Positions 30,255 to 45,256 are shown, counted from the stretch's first letter. The stretch is 64,000 nucleotides of DNA from Burkholderiales bacterium (GCA_019635015.1 JAHCAG010000003.1:1-64000); one strand, 5' to 3'. Numbers and translations: made by a program. The notes: generated from the letters alone by a model not told the origin.

Positions 30255-30289
30255 AATGGGTTTCCCCGAAACCATTTTCAGGATCGATC

Positions 30290-30424
30290 ATGAAGCGCAC
30301 CTATCAACCGTCGAAAACGCGGCGCCAGCGTACACATGGATTCCGCGTGCGCATGAAAACGCGCGGCGGCCGCGCTGTCATCCGTGCACGCCGCGCCAAA
30401 GGGCGGGCCCGCCTCAGCGTTTGA
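30290..30424 (+). CDS. rpmH: 50S ribosomal protein L34
   Basis: A 44-residue ribosomal protein. The translation [22 protein letters not shown] continues [22 protein letters not shown], which is the full L34 sequence pattern. AGGA lies 6 bases before the ATG. Its stop codon overlaps the TTG start of rnpA. Small size and very basic composition are normal for L34. Confidence 0.98.
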   Translation: MKRTYQPSKTRRQRTHGFRVRMKTRGGRAVIRARRAKGRARLSV

Positions 30425-30783
30425 CCAATCCCCGGGGTTGCAGCCGTGGCAAGCCGGTTTGCCTGACGGGCCCGGCGCAGTTTGAGGCGGTGCTTGCCGC
30501 CGGCCGCCGTTTGGGCAGCCGTTGCTTCGTGGCCAGGGCCATTCCGAATGCCGGTTGCGGTGCCCGCCTGGGACTGATTGTCGGCAAGAAGGCCGCGCCG
30601 CGTGCAGTGGATCGCAACCGTGTCAAACGTCTGGTGAGGATCGTTCACCGCCAGTTTTTACAGGAACTGGATGCGCTGGATGTAGTGGTGCAGTTGCGCA
30701 GCAGCCCCCGTGGCCGCGACAACGCGTCACTGTTCAAGGAACTTCAGGATTTGTTGCGTGGACTGCAGGTTAAGGCTGGATAA
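30421..30783 (+). CDS. rnpA: Ribonuclease P protein component
   Basis: A 120-residue basic protein that assists RNase P RNA in maturing tRNA 5' ends. It contains [32 protein letters not shown] (the RNR signature), and D-V-V-V-Q-L-R. I chose TTG at 30421, overlapping the rpmH stop as TTGA; this is the only start that gives a normal length. The frame stays open back through the whole of rpmH to an ATG at 30256, but that ATG lies upstream of the predicted transcript start. yidD, usually next, is absent; yidC follows after 29 bases. Confidence 0.93.
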   Translation: MTNPRGCSRGKPVCLTGPAQFEAVLAAGRRLGSRCFVARAIPNAGCGARLGLIVGKKAAPRAVDRNRVKRLVRIVHRQFLQELDALDVVVQLRSSPRGRDNASLFKELQDLLRGLQVKAG

Positions 30784-30812
30784 CCGCGGTTCTCGACAAA
30801 GAAAAGACGCTT

Positions 30813-32483
30813 ATGGACTCACAACGGCTGGTTCTCTTCTTTGTGTTCACCATGTCGGTGTTCCTGCTCTACGAATCGTGGCAGCGCGATCAGCAGTCGG
30901 CTGCCCGCTCCGCAGCTCCCGCCACGGTTTCGCCCACGCCGACGCCATCGGCCGCACCGGCACCCGCCGTTCCCGGCGCTGTGCCTGCACCAACCGCCTT
31001 GCTGCAACCCAATGCCGCCGCGCCTGTCGCCGCGACCGTTTCGGACGGAGGCCAGATACTGAAGGTCGAGACCGATCTTTATCGGGCCCAGATCAGCACC
31101 ACGGGCGGCGATCTGGTGCGGCTGGAATTGCTCAAGCACGGCGGCACGCTGGATCGCAACAAGGAATTCGTCCTGTTCGACCGCTCCAAGGACCATGTCT
31201 ACATCGCGCAATCCGGACTGATCGGTAGCGGGCTGCCCAATCACCAGAACGCCTACGTCGCCAAAGCCACGGAATTCCGCCTGGCCGACAACGCCAATGA
31301 CCTGGAAATCCGGCTTGAGGCGGCAGGCGACGTCAAGGCGGCGAAAATCTACCGTTTCCGCCGCGACAGCTACGTCATTGATGTCGTCCACGAAGTCAGC
31401 AACACCACGGCGGAGCCGATTCCGGCGCATGCCTATTTTCAGCTGGTGCGGGATTCGAAACCGCCTGAGGGTGATTCGGCGATGGTTCCGACCTATACCG
31501 GCGCCGCGGTATATACCGAAAAGGAAAAATTCCAAAAGGTTGCTTTCAGCGACATCGAAAAAGACAAAGCCCCCTATCCGAAAACAGCCAATGATGGCTG
31601 GATCGGCATGCTGCAGCATTATTTCCTCGGCGCCTGGCTGCCAAAAGACGGGACACCACGCGAGTACTACACCCGGCAGGTGCCGCAGGGACTTTATGCG
31701 GCGGGCGTCATCGTTCCCGTCGGGACGCTGGCGCCTGGCGCCACGGCGACTGTGGCGATGCCGCTCTATGCCGGCCCGCAGGAGCAGGAGAAACTCGCAG
31801 CGCTGGCCAAGGGCCTGGATCTAGCGGTTGACTATGGCTGGCTGACGGTGATCGCGGCGCCGCTGTTCTGGGTATTGCAGTGGGTGCACGGCTGGACCGG
31901 CAACTGGGGCGTGGCGATTATCATCCTGACCATCCTGATCAAGCTGATCTTTTATCCGCTGTCGGAAGCAAGTTACCGCTCGATGGCAAAAATGCGTGTC
32001 GTAGCGCCGAAGATGCAGCGCCTGAAGGAACAGTATGGCAATGATCGTCAGCGCATGCAGCAGGCAATGATGGAGCTTTACAAAACCGAGAAAATCAATC
32101 CGCTCGGCGGCTGCCTGCCGATCCTGGTGCAGATTCCCGTGTTCATCGCGCTGTACTGGGTGCTGCTCGCCAGTGTCGAGATGCGCCAGGCGCCGTTTGC
32201 GCTGTGGATCAAGGACCTCTCGGTGCCGGATCCCTGGTTCATCCTGCCCATCCTGATGGGTGCGACCATGATCATCCAGACCCGCCTCAATCCGGTGCCC
32301 CCGGATCCGGTGCAGGCCAAGGTCATGAAGATCATGCCCATCGCGTTCAGCATTTTCTTTTTCTTCTTCCCGGCGGGCCTGGTGCTGTATTGGCTGGTCA
32401 ACAATATCCTGTCGATTGCGCAGCAGTGGCACATCAACGGGGTGCTGGAACGCGCCGCGAAGCAGGCCAAGCCGAAGTCCTGA
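30813..32483 (+). CDS. yidC: Membrane protein insertase YidC
   Basis: A 556-residue inner-membrane insertase. The first transmembrane segment (about 5-20, L-V-L-F-F-V-F-T-M-S-V-F-L-L-Y) is followed by a Pro/Ala-rich linker and a large periplasmic beta domain (about 80-340). Four or five C-terminal transmembrane segments carry the conserved core, including I-I-L-T-I-L-I-K-L-I-F-Y-P-L-S, L-G-G-C-L-P-I-L-V-Q-I-P-V-F and P-A-G-L-V-L-Y-W-L-V-N-N. YidC inserts respiratory and ATP synthase subunits, including subunit c, encoded 7 kb downstream. Confidence 0.97.
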   Translation: MDSQRLVLFFVFTMSVFLLYESWQRDQQSAARSAAPATVSPTPTPSAAPAPAVPGAVPAPTALLQPNAAAPVAATVSDGGQILKVETDLYRAQISTTGGDLVRLELLKHGGTLDRNKEFVLFDRSKDHVYIAQSGLIGSGLPNHQNAYVAKATEFRLADNANDLEIRLEAAGDVKAAKIYRFRRDSYVIDVVHEVSNTTAEPIPAHAYFQLVRDSKPPEGDSAMVPTYTGAAVYTEKEKFQKVAFSDIEKDKAPYPKTANDGWIGMLQHYFLGAWLPKDGTPREYYTRQVPQGLYAAGVIVPVGTLAPGATATVAMPLYAGPQEQEKLAALAKGLDLAVDYGWLTVIAAPLFWVLQWVHGWTGNWGVAIIILTILIKLIFYPLSEASYRSMAKMRVVAPKMQRLKEQYGNDRQRMQQAMMELYKTEKINPLGGCLPILVQIPVFIALYWVLLASVEMRQAPFALWIKDLSVPDPWFILPILMGATMIIQTRLNPVPPDPVQAKVMKIMPIAFSIFFFFFPAGLVLYWLVNNILSIAQQWHINGVLERAAKQAKPKS

Positions 32484-32520
32484 ACGCCGGCCTTGGGCTG
32501 CGGCGCTATACTCGCCGCGC

Positions 32521-33861
32521 ATGATACGCCGTGACACCATCGCTGCGATTGCCACCGCACCGGGGCGGGGCGGCGTCGGCATCGTGCGTGTCTCGGGCGG
32601 CGATCTGCAGCGTTTCGCCGCCGGGCTGGCGACACGCCAGCCGGTCGAGCGCCGCGCCGTATTCACGTCGTTTCTGGATGCTGCCGGCACCGCCATTGAC
32701 GATGGACTGCTGCTTTATTTTGCTGCGCCACATTCATACACCGGCGAGGATGTGCTGGAGTTGCAGGGCCATGGCGGAATGGTGGTCATGCGCCAGCTGT
32801 TGCAGCGCTGCCTTGAGCTGGGCGCCCGCCTGGCAAGACCCGGCGAATTTACCGAGCGCGCCTATCTCAACGGCCGCATGGATCTGACCCAGGCCGAGGG
32901 CGTTGCGGATCTGATCGATGCTTCGACGACAACTGCTGCACGCGCTGCATTGCGCTCCCTGAAGGGTGATTTTTCGAAATTAATACAAGGACTTACGGAT
33001 AAAGTTATCGCCCTGCGCATGCTGCTGGAGGCGACCCTGGATTTTCCGGAGGAGGAAGTCGAGTTCCTGACGGCAGGGCGGGCTGCCGAAAAGCTGGCGG
33101 AGATTCGTAATGAACTGGCGGCGACACTGGTGGCAACGCGGCAGGGCAGCCTGCTGCGAGACGGAGTGCAGGCGGTACTGATCGGTGCGCCCAACGTCGG
33201 CAAGTCGAGCCTGCTCAACCGCTTTGCCGGGGAGGAGGTGGCAATTGTCACCGACACACCGGGCACAACCCGGGACGCGTTGCGCGAGCAGATCGACATT
33301 GATGGCATGCCGGTGCATATCATTGATACCGCGGGCCTGCGCGAGACCGAGGATCCCGTCGAACGGATAGGCATCGACCGGACCTGGGCAATGGTGATGA
33401 AGGCCGACCTGGCGCTGGTGGTTTGCGATGCCCGCGGTGGCGACGCTGAAGCCGAGCACGCGATTCTCGAACGCTTGCCAGTGGATCTGCCGCGGATCCG
33501 CATCCTTAACAAGATAGACTTGGCTGGGTACCCATCAAGGCGGGAAGCCGGCTCCGGCGAGGAACGCATTTGGCTCTCGGCGAAAACCGGTGCCGGCCTG
33601 GAACTCCTGAACAAGGCGATCTGGGATCATGCCGGCTGGCACCCGTCAGGGGAGGGCCTGTTCACTGCCCGGGCGCGTCATGTCGAGGCCTTGAAGGACG
33701 CGCAGCGCCACCTGGCTGCTGCGGCGGAACTGACCCGGCAGCTTGAGCTTTATGCTGAAGAATTGCGGTTGGCGCATGAAGCGCTGGGCGCCATTACCGG
33801 TGAATTCACGCCTGACGACCTGCTGGGCGAAATCTTTTCCAGGTTCTGCATCGGCAAATAA
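32521..33861 (+). CDS. mnmE: tRNA uridine-5-carboxymethylaminomethyl modification GTPase MnmE
   Basis: A 446-residue GTPase. Order: N-terminal formyl-THF-binding domain ([21 protein letters not shown]), helical domain, and an inserted G domain with G-A-P-N-V-G-K-S-S (about 222-230), [15 protein letters not shown] and N-K-I-D. The C-terminal F-C-I-G-K contains the conserved cysteine. It acts with MnmG on wobble uridine 34 of certain tRNAs. ATG 32521 matches the family start; spacing to yidC is 37 bases. The partner mnmG follows after a gap containing parS sites. Confidence 0.97.
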   Translation: MIRRDTIAAIATAPGRGGVGIVRVSGGDLQRFAAGLATRQPVERRAVFTSFLDAAGTAIDDGLLLYFAAPHSYTGEDVLELQGHGGMVVMRQLLQRCLELGARLARPGEFTERAYLNGRMDLTQAEGVADLIDASTTTAARAALRSLKGDFSKLIQGLTDKVIALRMLLEATLDFPEEEVEFLTAGRAAEKLAEIRNELAATLVATRQGSLLRDGVQAVLIGAPNVGKSSLLNRFAGEEVAIVTDTPGTTRDALREQIDIDGMPVHIIDTAGLRETEDPVERIGIDRTWAMVMKADLALVVCDARGGDAEAEHAILERLPVDLPRIRILNKIDLAGYPSRREAGSGEERIWLSAKTGAGLELLNKAIWDHAGWHPSGEGLFTARARHVEALKDAQRHLAAAAELTRQLELYAEELRLAHEALGAITGEFTPDDLLGEIFSRFCIGK

Positions 33862-33872
33862 GACTGCCGGGA

Positions 33873-33888
33873 GGTTCCACGTGAAACC
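33873..33888. promoter_or_regulatory. Second parS-like site
   Basis: GGTTCCACGTGAAACC matches the bacterial parS consensus TGTTTCACGTGAAACA at 13 of 16 positions and keeps the CACGTG core and both GTT/AAC arms. It lies 11 bases after the mnmE stop and 30 bases before a perfect parS. It is likely bound by the ParB encoded 3.4 kb downstream. Confidence 0.8.
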
Positions 33889-33918
33889 TCCCCGCTCCGA
33901 TTCCGGGCTTCCAGTCAC

Positions 33919-33934
33919 TGTTTCACGTGAAACA
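33919..33934. promoter_or_regulatory. parS centromere site (perfect consensus)
   Basis: TGTTTCACGTGAAACA is an exact match to the consensus parS palindrome bound by chromosomal ParB. It lies in the mnmE-mnmG gap, upstream of the mnmG start, near parA-parB and dnaA. Such sites load ParB clamps that organise and segregate the origin region. Confidence 0.95.
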
Positions 33935-34027
33935 CAGGCTGCCGCAGCTTTCGCCGGTCCGGCAACTGAGCTATCATGCGCGCCCGGCTTCGATCCCGTC
34001 CGGCCATGGTGCCTCCGGCTGCGAAAA

Positions 34028-35923
34028 ATGACGCAATTCCCTGAAAAATTTGACGTAATCGTCATCGGTGGCGGTCATGCCGGCACCGAAGCCGCACTCG
34101 CCAGCGCGCGCATGGGTTGCCGCACGCTGCTGCTGACGCACAGTATCGAGACGCTGGGTCAGATGTCCTGCAATCCCTCCATCGGCGGCATCGGCAAGGG
34201 CCACCTGGTGAAGGAAGTCGATGCGCTGGGCGGGGCGATGGCGGCGGCCACCGATGAAGCCGGCATCCAGTTCCGCATCCTCAATTCGCGCAAGGGTCCG
34301 GCGGTACGTGCGACCCGTGCCCAGGCCGACCGCGTGCTCTACCGCCAGGCCATCCGCAGCCGTATCGAGAACCAGCCGAATCTGAGCGTGTTTCAGCAAG
34401 CGGTCGATGACCTGATCGTGCAGGGGGACCGCGTGACCGGTGTGGTGACCCAGATCGGCCTGCGTTTCGAGGCGCGTGCCGTGGTGCTGACCGCGGGCAC
34501 CTTCCTGTCCGGCCTGATCCACGTCGGCCTGCAGAATTACCAGGGCGGCCGTGCCGGTGATCCGCCCTCGGTCAGCCTGGCGGCGCGCCTGCGCGAACTG
34601 AAACTGCCGGTGGGGCGCCTGAAAACCGGCACGCCGCCGCGCATCGACGGCCGCAGCATCGACTTCAGTGTCATGACCGAGCAGCCCGGAGATGACCCGG
34701 CGCCGGTGTTTTCCTTCCTCGGGCGCCGCGAGCAGCATCCGCGCCAGCTGCCGTGCTGGATCACCCATACCAACGAGCGCACGCACGAGGCAATCCGCGG
34801 CGGGCTCGACCGCTCACCGATGTTTACCGGTGTCATCGAGGGTGTGGGGCCGCGTTACTGTCCGTCGATCGAGGACAAGATCCACCGTTTTGCCGACAAG
34901 ACCTCGCACCAGATCTTCCTCGAGCCCGAGGGTCTGACGGTGCACGAGTATTATCCCAACGGCATTTCGACCAGCCTGCCCTTCGACGTGCAACTGGCAG
35001 TGGTGCGCTCGATCCGGGGGCTGGAGCAGGCGCATATCACCCGGCCCGGCTATGCGATCGAATACGATTATTTCGATCCGCACGGGCTCAAGGCCTCGCT
35101 GGAAACCAAGGCAATCGGCGGCCTGTTTTTCGCTGGCCAGATCAACGGCACGACGGGTTACGAGGAAGCCGCAGCCCAGGGGCTGCTGGCAGGCATCAAT
35201 GCCGGTCTGCAGGTCAGAGGCCGCGAAGCCTGGTCGCCGACCCGCGACCAGGCCTACCTCGGTGTGCTGGTCGACGACCTGATCACCCGCGGCGTGTCCG
35301 AGCCTTACCGCATGTTCACCAGTCGTGCCGAATACCGGCTGTCCTTGCGCGAAGACAATGCCGATCTGCGGCTGACCGAAGTTGGCCGCCGTCTCGGCGT
35401 CGTCGATGATCGGCGCTGGGAATCGTTCGAACGCAAGCGTGAAGCGATTGCCCGCGAGCAGGAACGGTTGAAATCGACCTGGGTTAATCCACGGCAGCTC
35501 ACGGAACAGCAAGCAATTGATTTTATTGGTAAAAATATAGAACGTGAGTATTCACTGTCAGATCTGCTGCGGCGCCCGGAGGTAAGCTACACCAGCTTGA
35601 TGGCCTTGCCTGGCGCCGGGACCGGCGTCGACGATCCGCAGGTTGCGGAACAAGTGGAAATCCAGGCCAAGTATCAGGGCTACATCGAACGCCAGCGGAC
35701 CGAGATCGAGCATAGGGCGCAGCAGGACCAATTGCGCCTGCCGGCCGAACTCGACTATACGCAGGTGCGCGGACTGTCGATCGAAGTCCAGCAGAAACTG
35801 AATCGTGCCAAACCCGAAACCATCGGCCAGGCCTCGCGTGTTTCCGGCGTCACGCCGGCGGCAATTTCAGTGCTGCTGGTGCATCTCAAACGCATTTCCG
35901 CTGTCCTGCAGAAAAGCGCATGA
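34028..35923 (+). CDS. mnmG: tRNA uridine-5-carboxymethylaminomethyl modification enzyme MnmG (GidA)
   Basis: A 631-residue FAD enzyme that works with MnmE on tRNA wobble uridines. The start at 34028 gives [23 protein letters not shown] (FAD-binding). Further hallmarks are [27 protein letters not shown]-type [23 protein letters not shown] and a C-terminal helical MnmE-binding domain. It overlaps rsmG by four bases (ATGA). No strong ribosome site precedes the ATG. The parS sites lie just upstream, so ParB binding could affect its transcription. Confidence 0.97.
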   Translation: MTQFPEKFDVIVIGGGHAGTEAALASARMGCRTLLLTHSIETLGQMSCNPSIGGIGKGHLVKEVDALGGAMAAATDEAGIQFRILNSRKGPAVRATRAQADRVLYRQAIRSRIENQPNLSVFQQAVDDLIVQGDRVTGVVTQIGLRFEARAVVLTAGTFLSGLIHVGLQNYQGGRAGDPPSVSLAARLRELKLPVGRLKTGTPPRIDGRSIDFSVMTEQPGDDPAPVFSFLGRREQHPRQLPCWITHTNERTHEAIRGGLDRSPMFTGVIEGVGPRYCPSIEDKIHRFADKTSHQIFLEPEGLTVHEYYPNGISTSLPFDVQLAVVRSIRGLEQAHITRPGYAIEYDYFDPHGLKASLETKAIGGLFFAGQINGTTGYEEAAAQGLLAGINAGLQVRGREAWSPTRDQAYLGVLVDDLITRGVSEPYRMFTSRAEYRLSLREDNADLRLTEVGRRLGVVDDRRWESFERKREAIAREQERLKSTWVNPRQLTEQQAIDFIGKNIEREYSLSDLLRRPEVSYTSLMALPGAGTGVDDPQVAEQVEIQAKYQGYIERQRTEIEHRAQQDQLRLPAELDYTQVRGLSIEVQQKLNRAKPETIGQASRVSGVTPAAISVLLVHLKRISAVLQKSA

Positions 35924-36552
35924 GCCTCGCGGACGAACTGGCCGCGGGCATCCGGGCGCTCGGATTGGACATTGCCGCCGCAGCCCAGCAGCGCATGCTC
36001 GATTTCCTCGCGCTGATCCAGAAATGGAACAAGGCCTACAACCTGACCGCGGTACGTGAACCGCAGAAAATGCTGACCCACCATCTGCTTGATTCGCTGG
36101 CGGTGCTGCCGCATTTGCGCGGGCCGCGGGTGCTCGATGTCGGTACCGGCGCCGGACTGCCCGGTATCCCGCTGGCGCTGGCGCGCCCGGAGTGGCAGTT
36201 CACGCTGCTCGATTCCAGCCACAAGAAAACGACGTTTCTGCGCCAGGCGATCATCGAACTGCAGCTCGGCAACGTCGAAATCGTTTGTGAACGCGTTGAA
36301 ACTTGGGCTGCGCCGCAGTCCTTCGATACCGTGGTGTCGCGCGCGTTTTCTGATGTCGCGGAATTCATCGCCCTTGCCGGGCGGCTGTGTGCAAAGGATG
36401 GCGTCGTGATTGCAATGAAGGGGGTTTATCCCCACGAGGAACTGGCGCAGCTGCCACAGGCATTCCGCCTCTGCGGCGTCGTACCGCTGCAGGTGCCGGG
36501 CCTCGGCGCCGAGCGCCATGCCGCGCTGCTGCAACCGGCGGGGGCGGCATGA
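35920..36552 (+). CDS. rsmG: 16S rRNA m7G527 methyltransferase RsmG (GidB)
   Basis: A 210-residue SAM-dependent methyltransferase acting on G527 of 16S rRNA. Motifs: [11 protein letters not shown] near residue 36, H-H-L-L-D-S-L-A, and [16 protein letters not shown] (SAM site). It overlaps mnmG at the start and parA at the stop, each as ATGA, indicating tight translational coupling through mnmG-rsmG-parA. Confidence 0.97.
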   Translation: MSLADELAAGIRALGLDIAAAAQQRMLDFLALIQKWNKAYNLTAVREPQKMLTHHLLDSLAVLPHLRGPRVLDVGTGAGLPGIPLALARPEWQFTLLDSSHKKTTFLRQAIIELQLGNVEIVCERVETWAAPQSFDTVVSRAFSDVAEFIALAGRLCAKDGVVIAMKGVYPHEELAQLPQAFRLCGVVPLQVPGLGAERHAALLQPAGAA

Positions 36553-37313
36553 CCCGCATCATCGCCATCACCAATCAGAAGGGAGGCGTCGGTAAAACCA
36601 CGACCGGCGTCAATCTTGCGGCGAGCCTCGCGGCGACCCAACGCAGGGTATTGCTGGTGGATCTCGACCCGCAGGGCAATGCGACAATGGGCAGCGGCAT
36701 TGACAAGCGCGCGCTCGAAGCCACGGTGTACCAGGTGCTGCTCGGCGAAAAAACGGTTGCCGACGTGCGCCAGCGCGCTCAGGCCGGATATGACGTGCTG
36801 CCGGCCAATCGTGAACTGGCCGGCGCCGAAGTCGAACTGATCGAAATCGAGCAGCGTGAAACGCGGCTGAAGGACGCGCTGGCCGAAGTTATCCCCGAGT
36901 ACGATTTCATCCTGATCGACTGTCCTCCCGCACTGAATCTTCTGACCGTCAATGGACTGACGGCGGCGCAGGCGGTGATGATTCCGATGCAGTGCGAGTA
37001 CTACGCGCTGGAAGGTTTATCCGACCTTGTCGGCACCATCAAGCGCGTGCGCGCCCATCTCAATCCCGCGCTCGAAATCGAGGGCCTGTTGCGTACCATG
37101 TACGACCCGCGCAACACACTGGCGCAGCAGGTGTCGGCGCAGCTGCTGCAGCACTTCGGCGACAAGGTCTACCGCACGGTGATTCCGCGCAATGTGCGCT
37201 TGGCCGAGGCGCCCAGCCACGGACTGCCGGCGCTGGAATTTGACCGCAGCTCCAAGGGGGCTCAGGCCTACCTGGCGCTGGCTGGCGAAATGCTCAACCG
37301 GGAATCTGATTAA
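36549..37313 (+). CDS. parA: Chromosome partitioning ATPase ParA (Soj)
   Basis: A 254-residue ParA. The deviant Walker A is N-Q-K-G-G-V-G-K-T-T at about 8-17, followed by L-L-V-D-L-D-P-Q-G-N-A-T and D-C-P-P-A-L-N-L-L-T. No N-terminal DNA-binding extension is present, which is typical of chromosomal ParA. It forms ATP-dependent gradients on the nucleoid that move ParB-parS complexes. Start at 36549, overlapping rsmG; an upstream open frame has no homology. parB follows after 22 bases. Confidence 0.97.
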   Translation: MTRIIAITNQKGGVGKTTTGVNLAASLAATQRRVLLVDLDPQGNATMGSGIDKRALEATVYQVLLGEKTVADVRQRAQAGYDVLPANRELAGAEVELIEIEQRETRLKDALAEVIPEYDFILIDCPPALNLLTVNGLTAAQAVMIPMQCEYYALEGLSDLVGTIKRVRAHLNPALEIEGLLRTMYDPRNTLAQQVSAQLLQHFGDKVYRTVIPRNVRLAEAPSHGLPALEFDRSSKGAQAYLALAGEMLNRESD

Positions 37314-37335
37314 GTATCTGATTATAAAGGATTTT

Positions 37336-38196
37336 ATGGTCAAGCCAAAAGGACTGGGGCGCGGCCTCGATGCATTGCTCGGCGGTGGTGATGATGCGCC
37401 TCCCCGTGTCGCCGCCGGAGATACCGTGACTTCACTGCCGGTCGCTGCATTGCAGCCAGGTAAGTACCAGCCGCGCACGCGGATGGACCAGGAAGCGCTC
37501 GACGCGCTGGCCGCTTCGATCAAGGTCCAAGGCGTGATGCAGCCGATCCTGGTACGGCCGGTAGGCAACGGCAAGCACGAAATCATTGCCGGCGAGCGAC
37601 GCTGGCGGGCGGCGCGTATTGCAGGATTGTCCAGTGTGCCGGTGCTGGTGCGCGCCGTGCCCGATCAGCAGGCACTCGCGGTGGCACTGATCGAGAATAT
37701 CCAGCGCGAAGACCTCAACGCGCTGGAAGAGGCCGTCGGCATCGAGCGCCTGATCAAGGAGTTTGCATTGACGCACCAGGCTGTGGCCGATGCCATCGGC
37801 AAGTCGCGGGCTGCAGTGACCAATTTGCTGCGCCTGCTCGAGCTGGCGCCGCCGGTGAAAACGCTGCTTGGCGAGGGTCGTATTGAAATGGGTCATGCCC
37901 GCGCACTGCTGGCTTTGCCGGTGGAACGCCAGATTGCCCTGGCGAGGGAGGTTGCGGAACAGGGCTGGTCGGTGCGCGAGGTCGAACGCCGCGTCGGTAC
38001 GGCGATGACCTCAAAGCCGGCCGCACGCCGGCCGCAGCGTCAGGACCGTGACGTGGCTCGGCTGGAAGACGAGGTCTCCGCCCGTCTTGGCACCCCGGTA
38101 AAAATCAAAAGCGGCGGGCGCAAAGGCAGCGGCCAACTGGTCATCACCTATCGGTCACTGGATCAACTGGATGTTCTGCTGGCCAGGCTGAAATAG
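37336..38196 (+). CDS. parB: Chromosome partitioning protein ParB (Spo0J)
   Basis: A 286-residue ParB. The ParA-stimulating N-terminus K-P-K-G-L-G-R-G-L-D-A-L-L is present, then the ParB/Srx CTPase domain with Q-P-R-T-R, I-A-G-E-R-R-W-R-A-A and L-I-E-N-I-Q-R-E-D-L-N. A helix-turn-helix follows (T-H-Q-A-V-A-D-A-I-G-K-S-R-A-A-V-T-N-L-L-R), and a C-terminal dimerisation domain. AAGGA lies 5 bases before the ATG. Its target sites are the two parS elements at 33.9 kb. Confidence 0.97.
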   Translation: MVKPKGLGRGLDALLGGGDDAPPRVAAGDTVTSLPVAALQPGKYQPRTRMDQEALDALAASIKVQGVMQPILVRPVGNGKHEIIAGERRWRAARIAGLSSVPVLVRAVPDQQALAVALIENIQREDLNALEEAVGIERLIKEFALTHQAVADAIGKSRAAVTNLLRLLELAPPVKTLLGEGRIEMGHARALLALPVERQIALAREVAEQGWSVREVERRVGTAMTSKPAARRPQRQDRDVARLEDEVSARLGTPVKIKSGGRKGSGQLVITYRSLDQLDVLLARLK

Positions 38197-38215
38197 GATT
38201 CGGCCGAGAACAAAA

Positions 38216-38245
38216 TTGACGCCGGCAAGCGGCGGGCAGTAAAAT
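38216..38245 (+). promoter_or_regulatory. Sigma-70 promoter for the atp operon
   Basis: TTGACG (38216-38221) and TAAAAT (38240-38245), each five of six matches, are spaced by 18 bases. Transcription would begin near 38252, leaving about 93 bases before atpI. This sits in the 148-base parB-atpI gap, which otherwise shows no gene. Confidence 0.65.
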
Positions 38246-38292
38246 TGAAAGATTTCTATCCCTAGATATTGCGGTGCGGCAGCGCAGTTTAA

Positions 38293-39856
<1,564 letters not shown>

Positions 39857-39878
39857 TTTTTCCCGACAGGGGCACAGC

Positions 39879-40349
39879 ATGAATATCAACGCCACCCTGT
39901 TCGTCCAGGCACTGTCGTTCGCGGCGCTGATCTGGTTCACGGTCCGCTTCGTGTGGCCGATGATCACCGACGCAATGGACGAACGCACCAAGCGTATCGC
40001 CGATGGGCTGGCTGCCGCCGAAGCCGGCAGGCAGTCGCTGGAGCTCTCGTCCAGGCAGGCCGACGAGGCGATTGCCCAGGCCCGCGGCCGGGCTGCAGAA
40101 ATCGTCGCCCAGGCCGAAAAACGTGCCAGCCAGATGATCGAGGAAGCGAAAGTGTCGGCGAAGACCGAGGGCGAACGCCTGGTTGCCGGCGCCAAGGCTG
40201 AAATCGAGCAGGAAGCGGCGCGTGCCCGCGAGACGCTGCGCAGCCAGGTTGCCGCACTGGCCGTGGCCGGTGCCGAGCAGATCCTCAGGCGCGAAGTTGA
40301 CGCCAAGGCCCATGCCGACCTGATTGCCGCCGTGCAGAAACAGCTCTGA
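39879..40349 (+). CDS. atpF: ATP synthase subunit b (Fo stator)
   Basis: A 156-residue stator stalk. One N-terminal transmembrane helix (about 5-25, [17 protein letters not shown]) is followed by a long, charged, Ala-rich coiled coil. ACAGGGGCACAGC precedes the ATG at 39879; earlier in-frame starts lie within atpE. It links subunit a to the delta subunit of F1. Confidence 0.96.
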   Translation: MNINATLFVQALSFAALIWFTVRFVWPMITDAMDERTKRIADGLAAAEAGRQSLELSSRQADEAIAQARGRAAEIVAQAEKRASQMIEEAKVSAKTEGERLVAGAKAEIEQEAARARETLRSQVAALAVAGAEQILRREVDAKAHADLIAAVQKQL

Positions 40350-40353
40350 TCCC

Positions 40354-40890
40354 ATGGCCGAACCCGTCACCATCGCCCGTCCCTACGCCGAAGCCGCATT
40401 CAGGCTCGCCCGCGAGCAGAATGCCCTGCCGGCCTGGTCGGACGCGCTGGATCTGATTGCCGCAGTGGTCGCCGATCCGCAGGTCGCCGCGCTGATCGGC
40501 GCGCCCCAGGTCGGCACCGTGCAGCTTGAAGGCATCATCATCGGCGCAATCGGCAAGCAACTCTCCGGCGAAGCGCGCAATTTGGTGCAGGTGCTGGCGC
40601 AGAATCGCCGGCTGAGCCTGATGCCGCAGATCGTCGAGCTGTTCGGGGCGCTGCGCCGCGAGCACGAAGGCGCAATGGAAGCGACCGTGATGTCCGCGCT
40701 GCCGGTGGACGATGCCCAGCTGAAGACGCTGGTCGCTGCGCTGGAAAAGAAATACGGCCGCAAGATCACGGCCAGAGTCGAACTCGATCCGCAACTCATC
40801 GGCGGCCTGAAGATCATGGTCGGCGACAAAGTCATCGATGCAACGGTGCGCGGCAGGCTGGATGCCATGGCCGCCGCGCTGACCCACTAG
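40354..40890 (+). CDS. atpH: ATP synthase subunit delta (F1)
   Basis: A 178-residue delta (OSCP) subunit. The N-terminal helical domain has [15 protein letters not shown] near residues 7-21. The C-terminal region has [28 protein letters not shown], the family signature. It is 4 bases after atpF. Confidence 0.97.
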   Translation: MAEPVTIARPYAEAAFRLAREQNALPAWSDALDLIAAVVADPQVAALIGAPQVGTVQLEGIIIGAIGKQLSGEARNLVQVLAQNRRLSLMPQIVELFGALRREHEGAMEATVMSALPVDDAQLKTLVAALEKKYGRKITARVELDPQLIGGLKIMVGDKVIDATVRGRLDAMAAALTH

Positions 40891-40900
40891 GAGCAACACC

Positions 40901-42442
<1,542 letters not shown>

Positions 42443-42488
42443 ACGCCAGCAATAGTCAATTAATCGTTTAAAAACAAATACTCAAGAC

Positions 42489-43352
42489 ATGGCCGGCTCG
42501 AAGGAAATCCGCACCAAGATCAAGAGCGTGCAGAACACGCGCAAGATCACCAAGGCGATGGAAATGGTCGCGGCCTCGAAAATGCGCCGCGCACAGGAAC
42601 GCATGCGCTCCTCGCGTCCGTACAGCGAGAGGATCCGCAACGTTGCCGCGCACATCAGCCATGCCAACCCGGAGTACCGCCATCCCTTCCTGGTGGACCG
42701 CAACTCGGGCAAACGCATCGGCCTGATCGTGGTCACCACCGACAAGGGCCTCTGCGGCGGCCTCAATACCAATGCCCTGCGCCTCGCCCTGAACAAGATC
42801 AAGGAATGGGAAGCCCAGGGTGAGGAAATCGAAGTCTGCGCGCTGGGCAACAAGGGCCTGGGTTTCATGCAACGCCTCGGCGCCACAGTGACATCACAGG
42901 TAACCGGGCTCGGCGACAAGCCGCACATGGAAAAGCTGATCGGTGCGGTGAAGATCATGCTCGATGGTTACACCCGGGACCGTTTTGACCGGCTGATGAT
43001 CGTCTACACCCGTTTCATCAACACCATGAAACAGGAGGCGGTGGTGGAGCAACTGCTGCCGCTGTCGGGCGAAGCGCTGGGTGCGCCGGAAGGTTCCTGG
43101 GATTACATCTACGAACCGGATCCCAAGGTCGTGCTCGACCAGGTGCTGACGCGTTATGTCGAGACCCTGATTTACCAGGGTGTTGCCGAAAACATGGCCT
43201 CCGAGCAGTCGGCGCGGATGGTGGCGATGAAGGCCGCTTCGGACAACGCCGGCAAGGTGATTGACGAATTGACACTGATTTACAACAAGACTCGACAGGC
43301 TTCGATTACCAAGGAGCTGTCGGAGATCGTCGCCGGTGCGGCAGCGGTCTGA
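42489..43352 (+). CDS. atpG: ATP synthase subunit gamma (F1)
   Basis: A 287-residue central rotor shaft. N-terminal coiled coil: [23 protein letters not shown]-terminal: [19 protein letters not shown] and [18 protein letters not shown] 46-base A/T-rich gap separates it from atpA, with only a weak ribosome site. Confidence 0.98.
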   Translation: MAGSKEIRTKIKSVQNTRKITKAMEMVAASKMRRAQERMRSSRPYSERIRNVAAHISHANPEYRHPFLVDRNSGKRIGLIVVTTDKGLCGGLNTNALRLALNKIKEWEAQGEEIEVCALGNKGLGFMQRLGATVTSQVTGLGDKPHMEKLIGAVKIMLDGYTRDRFDRLMIVYTRFINTMKQEAVVEQLLPLSGEALGAPEGSWDYIYEPDPKVVLDQVLTRYVETLIYQGVAENMASEQSARMVAMKAASDNAGKVIDELTLIYNKTRQASITKELSEIVAGAAAV

Positions 43353-43376
43353 TTGTTTGACGACATTTTGATTTAG

Positions 43377-44786
<1,410 letters not shown>

Positions 44787-44804
44787 CGGGCAAGGAAACC
44801 GGCA

Positions 44805-45236
44805 ATGGCTGAAGCAGTTCATACCATGCACGTTGATGTCGTCAGTGCGGAAGAGCAGATCTACTCCGGCGAAGCGGAGTTTGTCGTGCTGCCGGGTGAA
44901 GCCGGCGAACTCGGCATTTATCCGCGGCATACTCCACTGATCACCCGCATCCGGCCCGGCGAAGTGCGCATCAAGCCGGCGGGCGGCGGCGCCGAAGAGT
45001 TCATCTTCGTCGCCGGCGGCATACTCGAAGTGCAGCCGAAGGTTGTCACCGTGCTGGCCGATACCGCGATCCGCGGCGCCGATCTTGACGAAGCCAAGGC
45101 CACCGAAGCGCTGAAGCAGGCGGAGGAAGCACGCAAGAACGCCCAGGGCAAACAGGAAGTCGCCACCGTCGAAGCCGAACTGGCGATGCTGGCGGCCCAG
45201 CTTGCGGCAATCCGCAAGCTGCGCGGCAGGCGCTGA
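44805..45236 (+). CDS. atpC: ATP synthase subunit epsilon (F1)
   Basis: A 143-residue subunit. The N-terminal beta-sandwich has [16 protein letters not shown] and [12 protein letters not shown]; the C-terminal two-helix arm (about 90-143) can inhibit ATP hydrolysis. GGCAAGGAAACC precedes the ATG. Last gene of the atp operon, followed by a strong terminator. Confidence 0.97.
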   Translation: MAEAVHTMHVDVVSAEEQIYSGEAEFVVLPGEAGELGIYPRHTPLITRIRPGEVRIKPAGGGAEEFIFVAGGILEVQPKVVTVLADTAIRGADLDEAKATEALKQAEEARKNAQGKQEVATVEAELAMLAAQLAAIRKLRGRR

Positions 45237-45256
45237 GCGCGGATACCCGGAACCCC

